From Spirodela intermedia (lineage: Eukaryota; Streptophyta; Magnoliopsida; Alismatales; Araceae): a stretch of 64,000 bases of DNA. Of the stretch, positions 33,613 to 45,334 are shown piece after piece; positions within the stretch are counted from its first letter, which is position 1, and each line of letters opens with the position of its first letter. A program made the position numbers and the translations under genes. The stretch lies in NCBI GenBank assembly GCA_902729315.2, contig LR746265.1, positions 3,328,892 through 3,392,891 of the forward strand, read 5' to 3'. The notes beneath the pieces are model-generated. The model did not search any database, was not told where the DNA came from, and saw only the letters and a program-made list of their open reading frames with translations.

Positions 33613-35864
33613 CTCCCCTCCCCTCTTTCCCTCTCTCTACCTCTCGATTTCTTTCCGCCTTTCGCTAGATCTCTCTTCCTCCAGCCTCAAGCAGGAGGTC
33701 TTACTCGTTGTTCGGTGATTATCCGATTCCAGAGGCTACACCCAAGCTAGTTCTTCAGCTGATGGATGTTAGAGGGCTAACTATCTCCCATGTCAAGAGT
33801 CATCTTCAGGTTCGTTTTCCAATCGAAGCTGAGCAATTCCTTATTTCTGGATCGTATTTTTCTTGGCTTCAGCCGACACCAGTGTTTATACTCACCTCAT
33901 CCATTGACTTTGGTTGGTTTCTTGCTCTTCCGGTGTTCATCAGATGTACAGGAGCATGAAGAACGAGACGAACAAGCAAGGTAAGAGATTGCTTTCACTA
34001 GATCCATTACTGAGCCGTAAAGCAATTCACATGATCGTTTCTTCCAGCTTATCAACAGATGGGGCCTTGAGCTTTTCCTCGTTGGGGTTTCTCCCAATTA
34101 TTCTTCCAATACTGTCCCGAACTTTTTTCATGAATAAAGCTGCAGATTTCCTGAACCAAAAAAAAAGGAGTTTCTTACATCTAGAAACCCGAGAAGTAAA
34201 GAACTAAAATCTTTGCCAGAACCCATTTTTTATGTTGTGCCATCTACCCTGAGCTTGCAAAACAGTCCCTCCATGAAACCTAGAGATTTACTGCACACCT
34301 TCACCGTGCTCTCCTCTTTGCGGTGTGTTTAGTCTAACGACCTCCTCTATTGTGCGATCAGATTCACATTCCGGTCAAGGGAGAAAGCAATCTTCTGCCG
34401 ACAGCGACGGTGCGCCAGATGAGCAACACGAGGAAGGTTTCTTCACGTGCTTGAGCGCCCCCGAGTACCAGTTTCAGTCGAAGTACCACTCCCCACCCCC
34501 CCTGAAGAGGTCAGAAAGCAGCTACCCCCGTTCAATCTACAGTCGTAATTATAGCACGTTAGACTTTTCAGCTCATCTTAGCCTCTCTCTCTCTCTCTCG
34601 TCTTGCCCTTTTTCGCTTTGGCTTCCAAGGAGCTCATCTTGGTCGTTTCCTTGTTGATAGGGCTCGGCTGGAGACGACGAAGATTCCATTGCAAGTTGGG
34701 TTACGACGCGGCCATGGAATATGTGGGGAGGTCGCATCCCCTTACTGTTTCGATGAATATCTGCGAGGAAGGGCAGAAGAATGGGGAATAAAGGAGAGCT
34801 TCAGATGGCAGAAGGAAGATGGGGAAGATTTCCTACCGGACGACCACGTTCACCAGTTCCATGCCTTGGATTACCTGCTAGACGAATCTGGTTCTTTCAA
34901 GGTACGCTACATCAATCTCTAACCCCGTAGCCAATAAATCTCTCTCTCTCTCTCTCTCGATATATATATATATATATATTTATATATATGTATATATATA
35001 TTAACGTTAGCATTCTTACTGATCGCGGATAATAATGGCCGCCTGGTTCAACTGCATGCATAACGTACGTACCTTCGTGTTAGGTCACATTCTCCCTCTC
35101 CGGTGTTGGTATTTTTATACATTACGCCAGATGGTAGGAAAATAAATGAAGATGCGTCTATTAATGAATCATAAATTAAGTTCAATGACTGGGAAATCGA
35201 GTTTGCTGTTCCTTTTAACGTCTGCGTGAAGAGTAATTCCGGCATGTTTGTTTTCTGTGCAAGTGTTCCAAGCAGGCTAATGTTCATTCATCTGCTGCGT
35301 TTGTCCGATGCATGGTGTCCTCTTGTGTGTCGCAATTATGAACACAATAAATCTCGCCGTGGCCCGTGGGGTCATGGAAACGTGCTTTTCCCTACATTGA
35401 ATAACCTAACGTGGAGATGAGCTCCGCGGCCTTTTGGCCATGTCCTTCCCTGGAAGACGGTCCTTTGTTAACTGTCTCGTCACCGTGAAGTTGCTTAGGG
35501 CATGCAGGAGTACTCTCTCTACTCCCTCCGCCTGCAGTCTGGCGCTTCTTTCTGGTTAATCGTCTGCTGTGTTTGTCCGCAGAGGGTCTGGGAAGCGACC
35601 GAGAAGAATAGTGAATCGCACACGCAAGCGTCGTCCGGAGGAGGTTGGAAATCGGAGGACGGAGAAGGCGCCGTTGACTGCTCTCTCTCCCTCTCCCTCC
35701 TGCATCCCGGGGCCGGGAGAGGAGGTCGCGCGCCGTCGACGAGCGATACCAGCGAAGTTCTCTCAGCCTCTTCGGGGAAGAACCACGGCGACTCCTGGGC
35801 CTGCTCGAAGGCAGGCAGACTTAACTTGAACCTCTCCATGTCCATATGCAGCGGCGGGGCCTGA
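33410..35864 (+). CDS. GARP (G2-like) MYB-domain transcription factor
   Basis: Exons 33410-33536, 33733-33809, 33944-33980, 34362-34509, 34661-34901 and 35583-35864 give 303 aa. The single MYB-like GARP domain (about residues 18-77) reads VPRLKWTPELHHCFVHAIE, LGGQEKATPKLVLQLM, VRGLTISHVKSHLQMYRS and is split over exons 1-3 as in relatives. It binds DNA in the nucleus. The middle part has PPLKRARLET and YCFDEYLRGRAEEWG. The C-terminus carries two leucine-alternating stretches, CSLSLSLL and LNLNLSMSI, like LxLxL-type EAR repression motifs, so a repressor role is inferred. It resembles the Arabidopsis At1g14600/At2g40260-type group rather than KANADI or MYB-CC proteins, since no MYB-CC coiled coil is seen. 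Intron 1 starts almost directly with a long CT repeat. Confidence 0.9.
33541..33610. repeat. (CT)n microsatellite at the start of GARP intron 1
   Basis: About 35 uninterrupted CT units begin four bases after the splice donor at 33537. The tract is pyrimidine-rich on the sense strand and lies beside the 5' splice site, where length changes could affect splicing. Confidence 0.95.
34940..35002. repeat. Compound (CT)n-(TA)n microsatellite in GARP intron 5
   Basis: A CT tract (about 34940-34958) is followed directly by an alternating TA tract broken by one TATG unit. It lies just after exon 5 in the 680-bp last intron. Confidence 0.9.
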
Positions 35865-38007
35865 CCGACGCCCGTCGCGACCTTTGTATAATCCTACGTC
35901 GTCTCTTTTTCGGCTCTGTCGCCTCCGCCCTCCCCTGTCGTTCGCATTTTTCCCCAACCGGGAGGGAGCGCGAGATCTGTTTGTAGCTCGGGTTCCATCC
36001 TTTACTCCTTCGACCATCATCTTTGCAACCTCATTGGACCTCCGCCCTTTTCTCCACGTCTGACGCGTAGATGAGGAGATTAATTTCTCCATATGCAGAC
36101 AAATACATAAATCTATGAACTGAAACTGAACGCCGGAGCATTTCATTGTCCGACCGGTTAGAACCGTTAGATGATCTTCAGAATGATCGATAAAACCTCG
36201 AAGCTAGAATGCGGACGAGGCCAGTCAACGCTGATCGAGAGCATGCGTCGAAGAGGTCAACCCAGATCTTGAAAACGCGTTCCCACACCAGAACTGTTCG
36301 TTCGATCAGGATTGCTCTCGGCTGGGTTCGCGGTCTGGGCCGTAAGGCCTCTCGGATGTGACCAAATCCCAACCCTAAGGGCCCTTCCAGTGGCCCTCTT
36401 AGGTTACTAGGCTGAAAAGCCACTTATTGGGCTTTCAGATAGTCAACGACCTGATAGAAAAATACGAAAGTGGGGGGGGGGGCTGCTTTTGCCCATCTTC
36501 AATAAACGGGATATTTCGTAATTATATAAATACTTATTTTTATTTTTTACGTATACATCGCACACGTGGGGAAATAATGAACTGAAAGCTCCAACGTTTC
36601 TGAGTTGACTTTCTGCTCGGAAATCAGGTTCGCAGTCAACACATGTCCAGGACCCTTTAGAATTTCCTTGATTTAACACGTTTTAAGCAAGTTTTTCTTC
36701 AAAATATCTTCGTTAAACGTCTCTATTTATGTTGACCAAGTAGGGACAGCTGGGAAGGATTTTAATGTGGTCTGAAATTACTTACTAGTCTGGTGGAAGT
36801 ATTAAAAATTTATGTAATGATTATTCTTGGAGGGCTGGTAGACAGTCAATGGGTCCTCGTAATAGAAGCTTTTACATTAGCGGTGGGGGGGGAGGGCCGG
36901 CGGGCAGACCGACAGGGGGTGTGTTCACGTCTCTCGTTGTCGGAGAGAGAAATGCGAAGGTGGACGTGGCCTAGTCAGCTATCCTCGTGGTGGGATTGGC
37001 GGCGGGGATCGAGCAAGTCTACGTGTCACTCAGGGGTCGCTCTGCCGTCCTCCGGCTTCTCTTTAGGGGCGGCGACCAAGCAGGTGGACCCCACTGACCG
37101 TGTGCCCGATAGCGATTTGCTACGTGTCGACGTAACACTTGCTGAACTCGCTCACTTGATAACCCTATCTCCTTCTCCGAGGCCAGTTCCTTGTCCACGC
37201 GTCCAGCTGACCCTGAATCTGATAGCGGAAAAGCGCAGAGAGAGAGAGACAGACAGACAGAGAGGAGCGATCTCTAGAAGAGCGGAGAAGGCGGGCCCTC
37301 TCTCTGCTGGCTGGAAACGAGGATCGTACGAGGGATCCGGCTACTGGAGGAGGGAAGACCGGCTAGCTGGGGAGGCGCCTGTGGGTGTGGAGAGTGAGGG
37401 AAGAGGAAGCGAGTGGTTCTCCGACGCCGCTGCCGTCGTTATTTGCCTCCGTCTCGCTGTTGCGCTATTGGCTTCCCTTGAGGAGCAGTATATGCCTGGT
37501 GGTGGAGGAATCTTAGGGAGTATATTGTTGGTGGCGAGGGAGGAGGGTCTTGGACCGTCTGAAGTGAAAGGAGGAGCTGCTTGAGTTGTGTCCCCGAAAG
37601 AGGGGATCCCTTTACCTCAGCTCCCAGGCGCTCCCCTGGTCGATCTTTGGCGGATTCCGGTATGTCTGAAGAATCCAGAGATGGGCTTCGTTATTTCACT
37701 TGCTCATGCCGTTCTCTAGGATTGCTAGTGGTTTTTTGCGGTCGCTTCCTTGATTGGGAGCTCGATCTCCTCCCAAGTATCTGAATTACCTTGTTGTTGT
37801 TGTTGTTGTGTTCACGGATTATGCTCGCTTTTTAAAAAAAAAAATTGTTCTCCGTTCTTGAAGATTGTGTTCTGTGGGGTAGTCGAAGATTTCGCTTATA
37901 CATTTCCTCTCGAATTCGACTATTAGAGAAATTACCGACTCGTTGAACTCGTGAGGCCAGAGGAGGAGAGGCCACAGGAGGGTGCCCCTTTGACCGGGTT
38001 TTCTAGC
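35865..38007. other. Region upstream of phytoene synthase
   Basis: This region should hold the GARP 3' UTR and the phytoene synthase promoter and 5' UTR. A frame stays open from an ATG at 36817 to 37584 (255 codons) but resembles no family and lies in GC-rich low-complexity sequence. There is an 11-base G run near 36472. A 5' UTR intron is possible but cannot be placed. Confidence 0.5.
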
Positions 38008-40226
38008 ATGGCCGTCGCTCTTGCGCGGGTTGTCTCGCCCATGGAGATCTCCTCAAATTTTTGCTCCCTGGAGACAATCCGAGAAGGGGGTCGTTTCGTC
38101 TGCACCAGGTACGACGACGGCAGAATCAGGAAGAAGAAGCTGAGATGGGGTCTGCCCACGCTTTATGCGAACTCCAAGCTCGCCAGCGTGGGGCTTGAGG
38201 CGGAGTACATGAGAAATCTCCCGGTTTCATCTAGTTTTGTCGCTAATTCTGCGGGGGAGGTGGTGATCCCATCTGAGCAGAGGGTCTACGACGTCGTCCT
38301 CAAGCAGGCGGCTCTTGTGAATGAGCTGAGGTCAAACAGGGCGGCGGCGGCTCTCGAGGAAAGAGCAGACGTGGTCCTCCCTGGGGCTCTGAGCCTGCTC
38401 AATGAGGCATACGATCGATGTGGAGAAGTCTGCGCAGAGTATGCAAAGACGTTTTACTTGGGTAAGTTCTTACACATATCTGGCCTTGAAATCTTCATTC
38501 ATGGGTCGAGGAGAATCTTAATTAGGTGGGTTTTGTTCGTTTTCAGGAACACTGCTTATGACCCCCGAGAGGAGAAGGGCTATCTGGGCAATCTATGGTA
38601 ATTCCTCACAGCCCGTGATTTATCGCCTGTTCTTTCCTTTTAAGTCAAAACGATAAAATAAACTTAATAAAAAAGGAAGAATTTTTGTGTCTGCGAGTTT
38701 TGATGCTGGCTGTCATAGTTCAGCTGCTCCAGCGCTTTTTTTGCAAACGGATTGGATATGATCTTCCCCGATGATAATATAGGCTAGAAGAGAAGAAATT
38801 GCCGAGGATCTTCTGATACCCAATTGGATTGGATGATGATCGAAGTGAGGTGTCAGGTCGCCGATCTTCAGAGAAGGCGCGTCCTTGCTCTTCTCCCCTG
38901 TTCTGTTTTCCCCTCCTTGGGAGCATCCCTCGCTAATCTTAATAGATGGGCAGAGGAACTCGGGTTTTTTTTTTTTTCTACAATTTTTTTGTCAGGATTA
39001 TCGAATTTCATGTTCTTATCTGGCGTAAAGGTCAACTCTGTGAATGGGGCTGACCCCCTTGTCTTCTCCAGTGTGGTGCAGACGGACGGACGAGCTCGTG
39101 GACGGGCCCAACGCCTCACACATAACCCCGTCGGCCCTGGACAGGTGGGAGGCGAGGCTAGAGGATGTATTTGGGGGTCGCCCCTACGACATGCTTGATG
39201 CAGCCTTGTCGGATACTGTCGGAAAGTTCCCCGTCGACATTCAGGCAAGCTCCAATTCTTCCCCCTCCTTCCCTCTCTCTCCTTCTTTATCTCTCGTAGA
39301 TCTTCCCGGGGCATTTCAGAAGGTCTTCTTAGACAGATTAAACCTGTATGGTTCAGCCTTTCAAGGACATGATCGAAGGAATGCGGATGGACCTCAAGAA
39401 ATCGAGATACAAGAACTTCGACGAGCTCTACCTCTACTGCTACTACGTCGCCGGCACAGTCGGGCTGATGAGCGTTCCCGTTATGGGCATCGCGCCCGAT
39501 TCGCAGGCCACGACGGAGAGCGTCTACAACGCTGCTCTGGCTCTGGGGATCGCCAACCAGCTCACCAACATACTTAGAGACGTCGGAGAAGAGTAAGAAC
39601 GCATTTTCTTAGCTTCCTCAGCATCAGAATCCTGAAGAAGTTCGGGTTTCAAGGGTTTAATCTGATGGTTGGTGTCTGCTCGTCCAGTGCACGCAGAGGA
39701 AGGGTTTATTTGCCTCAAGACGAGCTCGCGCAGGCAGGTCTCTCCGACGAGGACATCTTCGCGGGGAAGGTGACCGACAAGTGGAGAAACTTCATGAGAA
39801 ACCAGATCAAGAGGGCAAGGCTGTTCTTCGATCAGGCCGAGAGTGGTGTCACCCAGCTCAGCGAAGCCAGCCGGTGGCCTGTAAGTCCCAACGTCCCTCT
39901 TCCTTTCCTCTCTCCCCACTCTGTTTCCTTCTCTCTTGATCGAATGAACGCCCGCGCCTCTACCCTCTGAAGACGCCACCCTGCGGTGGCTGGATGGGAC
40001 AACAGCTCATGTAGTTCTTCGGGATCTGCTTTTTCAGGTGTGGGCTTCGCTGCTGCTTTACCGGAAGATCTTGGACGAGATTGAAGCGAACGACTACAAC
40101 AACTTCACCAAGCGAGCCTACGTTAGCAAGGCGAAGAAGCTTCTGGCTCTCCCGGTTGCCTACGGTCGGTCCCTCATCCGCCCGTCCAGAACGCCTCCGC
40201 CCACCTCCACAAAACCGTCGGGCTAG
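38008..40226 (+). CDS. PSY: Phytoene synthase, chloroplastic
   Basis: Condenses two geranylgeranyl diphosphates to 15-cis-phytoene, the first committed and often rate-limiting step of carotenoid synthesis in plastids. Exons 38008-38461, 38547-38597, 39072-39244, 39357-39592, 39688-39880 and 40038-40226 give 431 aa, normal for plant PSY. The first 80 or so residues look like a transit peptide. The catalytic part shows [20 protein letters not shown], the first Asp-rich motif DELVD (residues 175-179), [19 protein letters not shown], the second motif around RDVGED (D301 and D305), [11 protein letters not shown] and [15 protein letters not shown]. All these metal-binding positions are intact. The ATG at 38008 is the first in frame. 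Intron 3 uses a GC donor (39245-39246) placed exactly by the conserved Q-P-F junction. The paralogue (PSY1/2/3) is not assigned. Confidence 0.96.
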
Positions 40227-41404
40227 CCGGGACGGTTTCTGTCGTCCATTACCGCTGCACATACACACGCCGCGCACGATAGATCCTCAGAAGAACGTAG
40301 ACGTGGGAAGCCCGTTGTTTCTCCCTGGGCAACCTAGGAAAGACGAACTCAAAGGAAAAATGGTGATTACATTCGTGCCGAGCTTCGTATGGATTCCCTG
40401 TCTCGAGGATCATTTCAGTCCCGCTGGGGGGGAAGAGAGAGAGAAGAGGGGGCGGGGGGAGGGAGGAGATAGGGAGATTCTCTATCGTTTCCTGCGGTCA
40501 TAGACGGCGTTTTCCTCTGTCCATTTTTCTACGGCCACAAGTCAACGATCCCACTCCTACGAACTGATTTCTTCCGGGTCGGCCGTTCGACGTCTCCCAT
40601 CTAATGGAGCCCTGGGTTCAATAAATTACCAACCAGACGCCAAGAACCAGATTTTAATACCACCTTACTATCTCTTGTCACAAAAGTTAACCGTTTCACG
40701 CTCTCGCTCTAATGGCCCTCAAATCAGAGCCGGGTGGTTGACTTTGACTTTCTACGATGACTTGAATGGGGCATTTTTCTGATTTTTTGGCGGACATTAA
40801 GCGAGCCATAATATGTGGAGAGGACGTTCGAACCCGGCCTTTGACCTGACCCTCCCGGGCGGGGCTGTCTGGGTCTTTGACCTGACCCTCCCGGCCGATA
40901 CGAAAATAAAACATTGGCAGTGTGATGCTCATGATGTTTAAGATTTTCCTCGAGACAAAGATGCCGGTCAAAACTACTAAAAATAACTTGACGCTGATGT
41001 GATGGGAATGGACTTTCTCGTGCCCATTAAAGACGGCCTTTGGTCATACATCAGGGTTTCATTCGCTAAGTATCGGGATCAACATGCACGCCCGATCCGA
41101 TCTTGCCCAAATTCCGGGACGGGATCGATATGTTTCCGATGAATGGAGTGTTCAAGCAATATAAATATTTAATATTCCGATGTTTCCATGCTCGCCTCCT
41201 TATCACTCTAGCTTTTCACTAATAGGAGAGATATGTTCCAAACGCTTTGGGTGATGAAGCGTTCAGCGTTGGCCGTTGGAGACCATGGAATTTGTGCAAC
41301 CGTAACCTCTCGCTCCCTCTCGTCGCACCAAGAGTCGACAATTAAATTCTTATTCCGGAACAATTCAAAGAGCCGTGTCCTCTTTTATCCCCTGAAGGGA
41401 GGAG

Positions 41405-41453
<49 letters not shown>

Positions 41454-41500
41454 AGGGAGGGAGAGACGCGCGCACATACACACAAGGGTTGTCTTTTCAA
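40227..41500. other. Intergenic region between convergent PSY and GST genes
   Basis: It contains both presumed 3' UTRs. A 20-bp direct repeat (CTTTGACCTGACCCTCCCGG at 40839 and again at 40875) and a (GA)n tract at 41408-41462 lie in it. No coding region is recognised. Confidence 0.6.
41408..41462. repeat. (GA)n microsatellite 3' of the GST gene
   Basis: About 20 GA units followed by GGGA repeats, roughly 40-90 bp beyond the GST stop codon. It probably lies in or near the GST 3' UTR, where the transcript would read it as CU. Confidence 0.9.
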
Positions 41501-42728
41501 TCAGAGAGGAGGGGGGGAGGATCTTTCTAGTTCCAACACCTTCTTCCAGGAGGGCCGCCCGGAGATGTCCTCCCACCAGGCCGTGAGATGCTTTCTCTTC
41601 GCGAATAGGTCACCGAAGTTGGCGTCGTCGATAAGTCGCCTTGTCGCGGGGACGTGGCTGAGATCGGCGAGGGTGAACTTGTCGCCGGCCAGGTACTTGC
41701 TCGTGGAGAGCCGCTGCTCGTAGATGTCGAGGATCTTCTCCAGCTTCTCCAGTCCGCTTTGGACCGCCGCCATGTCCCCTGGTACGCCCAGCCGTGGGAG
41801 GATGACCTTGTTGAACACGACGGGGAACACCGCCGCGTCGTAGGTGATCGCCTCGACGTCCAGCCACTGGTCCACCACCGCCCGCTCCTCAAGCGTCCGA
41901 CCCAGGAGCGGCGGCCCGCTGTTCTCGTGCTTGGCCGCGTAATACCTAATAATCGCCCTGGACTCTGCAGGTGAGATGATCGGCCGGGCTTCAGGAAGAT
42001 CCTAATTCTAACCGATCAAAATGTATCTCTAGAGATGGATGGTAATTCTAGCATAGGTTACATGACTCATTTTTAAATAAGAAATCTAGGTTTTTCTGGA
42101 GTCGTCAGGATCGGTGGCTTTCTATTTTCTGAACGTTTAATTGGGGCACTCTAACGTGGGATTTCAGGAAATGATAGAACTAAATACGGATATAATCGGT
42201 GAGTTCATAACATAAGCTTGTATGCTCGTTTTCGAACGTAAGTTGGTTTAATTGTGGCTGTGCCGGCGGTTTTATTTTATGCAGGACAACGTAAGAAACT
42301 GCTGATTATCCTTCTGAGAGTATTTATTGAAAATTATCGTGTTCATGTTCTTGAATTCATTTTAATCATTCGGGGAAGGAAGTAATACACTGGAATCTTA
42401 AGACAGGAAAAAAGACCTAAAATTTATCCGGAACTCACCGTACAGTTTGAAGTCTCCATCTTCGACGTAGGGGACCTTCCCGAAGGGCTGCAAGACGACC
42501 AGATCCGGTGGTCAGAGACGCAAAGAGGAGGAGAAGAAAGGCGAAACGAAGGGCGGCTTTCCCTCGAGCTCTGGTTACCACCTGCTTGGCAAGGTACTCC
42601 GGCTCCTTGTGCTCCATAGTGTCGAGGTTGACGTGGTCGAGCTCAAATTCCACGCCCTTCTCCAAGAGGCAGAGCATTACCCTCTGCGGCGACACAGCTC
42701 GGCTCGTGCCGTAGATCTTGACGACCAT
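41501..42728 (-). CDS. Glutathione S-transferase, phi class (GSTF)
   Basis: Exons in transcript order: 42728-42582, 42487-42439 and 41964-41501, giving 219 aa and the three-exon structure usual for phi GSTs. The thioredoxin-like N-terminal domain shows the glutathione-site pieces HKEPEYLAKQPFGKVPYVEDGD and ESRAIIRYYA. The helical C-terminal domain contains ERAVVDQWLDVE, LDIYEQRLSTSKYLAGDKFTLADLSHVP and WWEDISGRPSWKKVLEL. The enzyme conjugates glutathione or carries hydrophobic ligands in the cytosol. The start region SPQRVMLCLLEKGVEFE recalls the GSTF11/12 group, which includes the anthocyanin carrier TT19; this placement is inference from remembered sequences. A TATA-like box lies about 80 bp upstream of the ATG. 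Confidence 0.94.
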
Positions 42729-45148
42729 CTTGGCCGGGTGAGGCCTAAAGAACTGGGAGATGGGCGTAGTGTTCGTAATCCAATTCTCAGCTTGCCGCCG
42801 TCATAGTTTAAATAGAGAGCAGAGGACACGGCGGGTTGTTCAGGTTCTCTCCTAAGCCGTGATGACGGTGGATGGCTCCACAGGACTGTGCCGAGGTAAG
42901 TTAGTTGGCACATGCTCTCAGGGGCACCAACCATTAACCTCCAGTCTCTCGATCCGGGGGAGGGGGGAGAGAGAGAGAGAGAGAGAGTGTCGGCTGGTGG
43001 TGGTTGCCAACATCGTCATCGATGTCGAAACTTTTAAGACCTCGCCATATGCGCATGCTACTCGCAGGCTCCACCGGGTGTGTGGCCTGGGAAACGACAG
43101 TGTCGAGGCCTTTAATAGCTGTTACCTTTCTAAGATCATTTGGTGTCTTTTAGTAATAAATTCTTCCAACGTGCGCCACCTCCGTGCGGCACTAACTTAT
43201 CGATTCACCGCCGTGCATATCACCGCCGGGAGAATTCAGGTTGCACTCCTCGCTGCGGGGAAGGAATAGACGAGAGAGAAGGAGGCGGTGATAACTGCTG
43301 ATGTTATTATTCTCTTCTAGTAGCTGCCAGGCCGGAGCTGACGGCCGCTCAATACACTCGTCATTCACGAGCAGCCCTTTATTGCTGCCTCTCCTCCAGG
43401 AGGTCCTTCATGGTTAATAAGAGGTGATGGTCATGATCTAAGGTGGTGATGAGAGACCCCCTCCCCCTCCCCCCCAAGGGTGCAATCCCCAGGAACTGAC
43501 CAGATATTTGCTATTTGTAGTCGAAGTGCAGTATACCCGGGAGGAAATTAGGTTAAAATAGTGTTTGGAGGTTTCTTGAATCGGTTAATGCTTCTCAAAT
43601 ATACAACTGATCAGATGATTTTTTAAATAAAACAGCAACAAGAAAATTAACAGGGAGTTTGCCGACGACCCGCGATGTTATTTGTGGCGACTGTTTTATT
43701 CGAGAGCGATTGCCCAAGAACGACGGTTCTTGGACAAGAAAAATAAAGGGTTCCTTGACGCCAGTGGATGAACTTTAAAGCATATGATGTTAAAAAAATA
43801 AACCAAGTTTGAACCAAATGATGTTCTATAAAAGAATAAACGGTGTCACAGGGAAAATGGAAGATCAGCAAACGATACGTGCCTTCAAAGGCAAGCTTTT
43901 GAAGAGCAGAATCGGAGGATGCGTACTTTCAAACCCGGCTGTTATTAGCCAACATAAATCTAATGAATTTTCAGGAGTGTGGAAGAGCTCTACGATCGTT
44001 TTGGATAGTATTCCCACGTCGGGGTTCTCGTTCCAAAGCCTTGGAACGGCAGCCCCGCCTCCAACATCGCGTCTTGACCGGCGCCGCAGAGAGTCACTGT
44101 CAATGATATCGCCGTCCCACCGACCGCGCGGGCCGCTTCGCCCTCCGTGGAACGGCAGCTGCCACGGGCAGGCGCACGGCAGCCCAGCTCCCGCAGTCAC
44201 CGTCTGTGGGTAAGGCATTGAGTTTTTTATTTGAAGATGAAGGGCACCCACAGGGCCGTCCACGTTGCTCACAATGACGACGCAGCGAGATCCTGTCCAG
44301 TCTGTACTTTGGAGCTGAGATCGCCTCATTCGGCTAGTACTGAATATAAAATTTCATTTGGGATGTTCTACGCTTCTGCGCTTCGGCGTTGTCCAACCAG
44401 GTAATATCGTTAGGAATTAACCACCAGAAAAACAGTCTAATTAGTAAGTTTCTGCAACGTCCGTACTCAAAGTCAAACGAAAGTCTTCTGTTATCAGAGA
44501 GCCCCAATAAAGTTCTTGAGTGGAAATTAAGGCCCATTAAATGAAGAATGCCATGAGCAGGCTAAGCAGTCAGCGTTGACCTCCAATCACAGGAGATGCA
44601 ATTCTGGCTCCCCCCGGGCAGTACTCGTGTAGTAATTATTATAAATTAATTATAAAATTCGACATAATGCAAATATCTAAAATAGTATGGAATATTTACT
44701 GAAATTGCGCACTCAGGTTATCATGAGTTTATCTGTAAATACTCCTTCAATAGCATTATTTCAAGGAAGAAGAAAGCATGGCGCGGGCTAATTTCTATTA
44801 CCACTATCGACATAAACAGTATGTTTTCCACATGTTTCATAAAAGTTTGCAACTTTTTGCATCAATGAAATGAAACGTATTTATCTCGGGCTTCCACCGT
44901 GATTCTCCTGCTCTGACGACGGCGTGAGAGGACCTTGATATAGAGCACCCCTCCCCTGTGGCCAAGCCGAGGGGTTCTCTGCCACGGCCCATCCGGAGAG
45001 AGAGCTTGCTGTCTGAAGTCGGTAGGGATGGATAGGAGCGGCTGTGTGAAGGGAGCGAGAGAGACTGTCGAATCTGATAATCTCTCTCTCACTTTCTCTG
45101 TTCAGGGAAAGCCGCGCTAGATGTACCTCGAATCTGACGGTTTGGCAT
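42729..45148. other. Intergenic region upstream of the GST gene
   Basis: It begins with the GST promoter and includes a short (GA)n tract at about 42966-42986. Around 43809-44329 both strands are open for 134-154 codons in GC-rich sequence; neither product resembles a known family. From 44600 to 44870 the DNA is AT-rich. I find no supported gene. Confidence 0.55.
42807..42814 (-). promoter_or_regulatory. TATA-like box of the GST gene
   Basis: On the minus strand TATTTAAA lies about 80 bp upstream of the GST ATG (42728). That would place transcription initiation near 42780 with a 5' UTR of about 50 nt. Confidence 0.5.
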
Positions 45149-45334
45149 CTACCTCGAATCCGACGGAGGCGCCGGCATCGGCGGCGGAGGACGGCCGGAA
45201 GATCTCAGGACGTCGTCGAGATAGCGCATTTGCTCCTCGGAGGGGGGTCGCTCGTTGTTCTTGATGGACCTGTGGACGTCGTACGTCGTGGCGCCCAAGA
45301 ACAGCAGCCTGTACCATCCATTTGTCGTTGTCAT
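45149..45334 (-). CDS. Probable small conserved plant protein (61 aa), function unknown
   Basis: A short intronless frame starts at an ATG (45334) and encodes WYRLLFLGATTYDVHRSIKN followed by NNERPPSEEQMRYLDDVL and a Pro-rich tail ending PSDSR. The N-terminus is mildly hydrophobic; the middle looks like an amphipathic helix. The composition (few low-complexity stretches, GC-rich third positions, aromatic residues evenly spread) looks coding, unlike the surrounding shadow frames. Similar short plant proteins with a DVHRSI(K/R)NN core may exist, but I recall this only vaguely. No function can be given. The gene is isolated between the GST and the metal-receptor-like gene. Confidence 0.5.
   Translation of the reverse strand: MTTTNGWYRLLFLGATTYDVHRSIKNNERPPSEEQMRYLDDVLRSSGRPPPPMPAPPSDSR

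Noticed and set aside
43809-44329. Overlapping frames of 134 and 154 codons on opposite strands
   Set aside because: Neither resembles a family. Mirror-open frames in GC-rich sequence are expected, and no splice or promoter context supports one of them.
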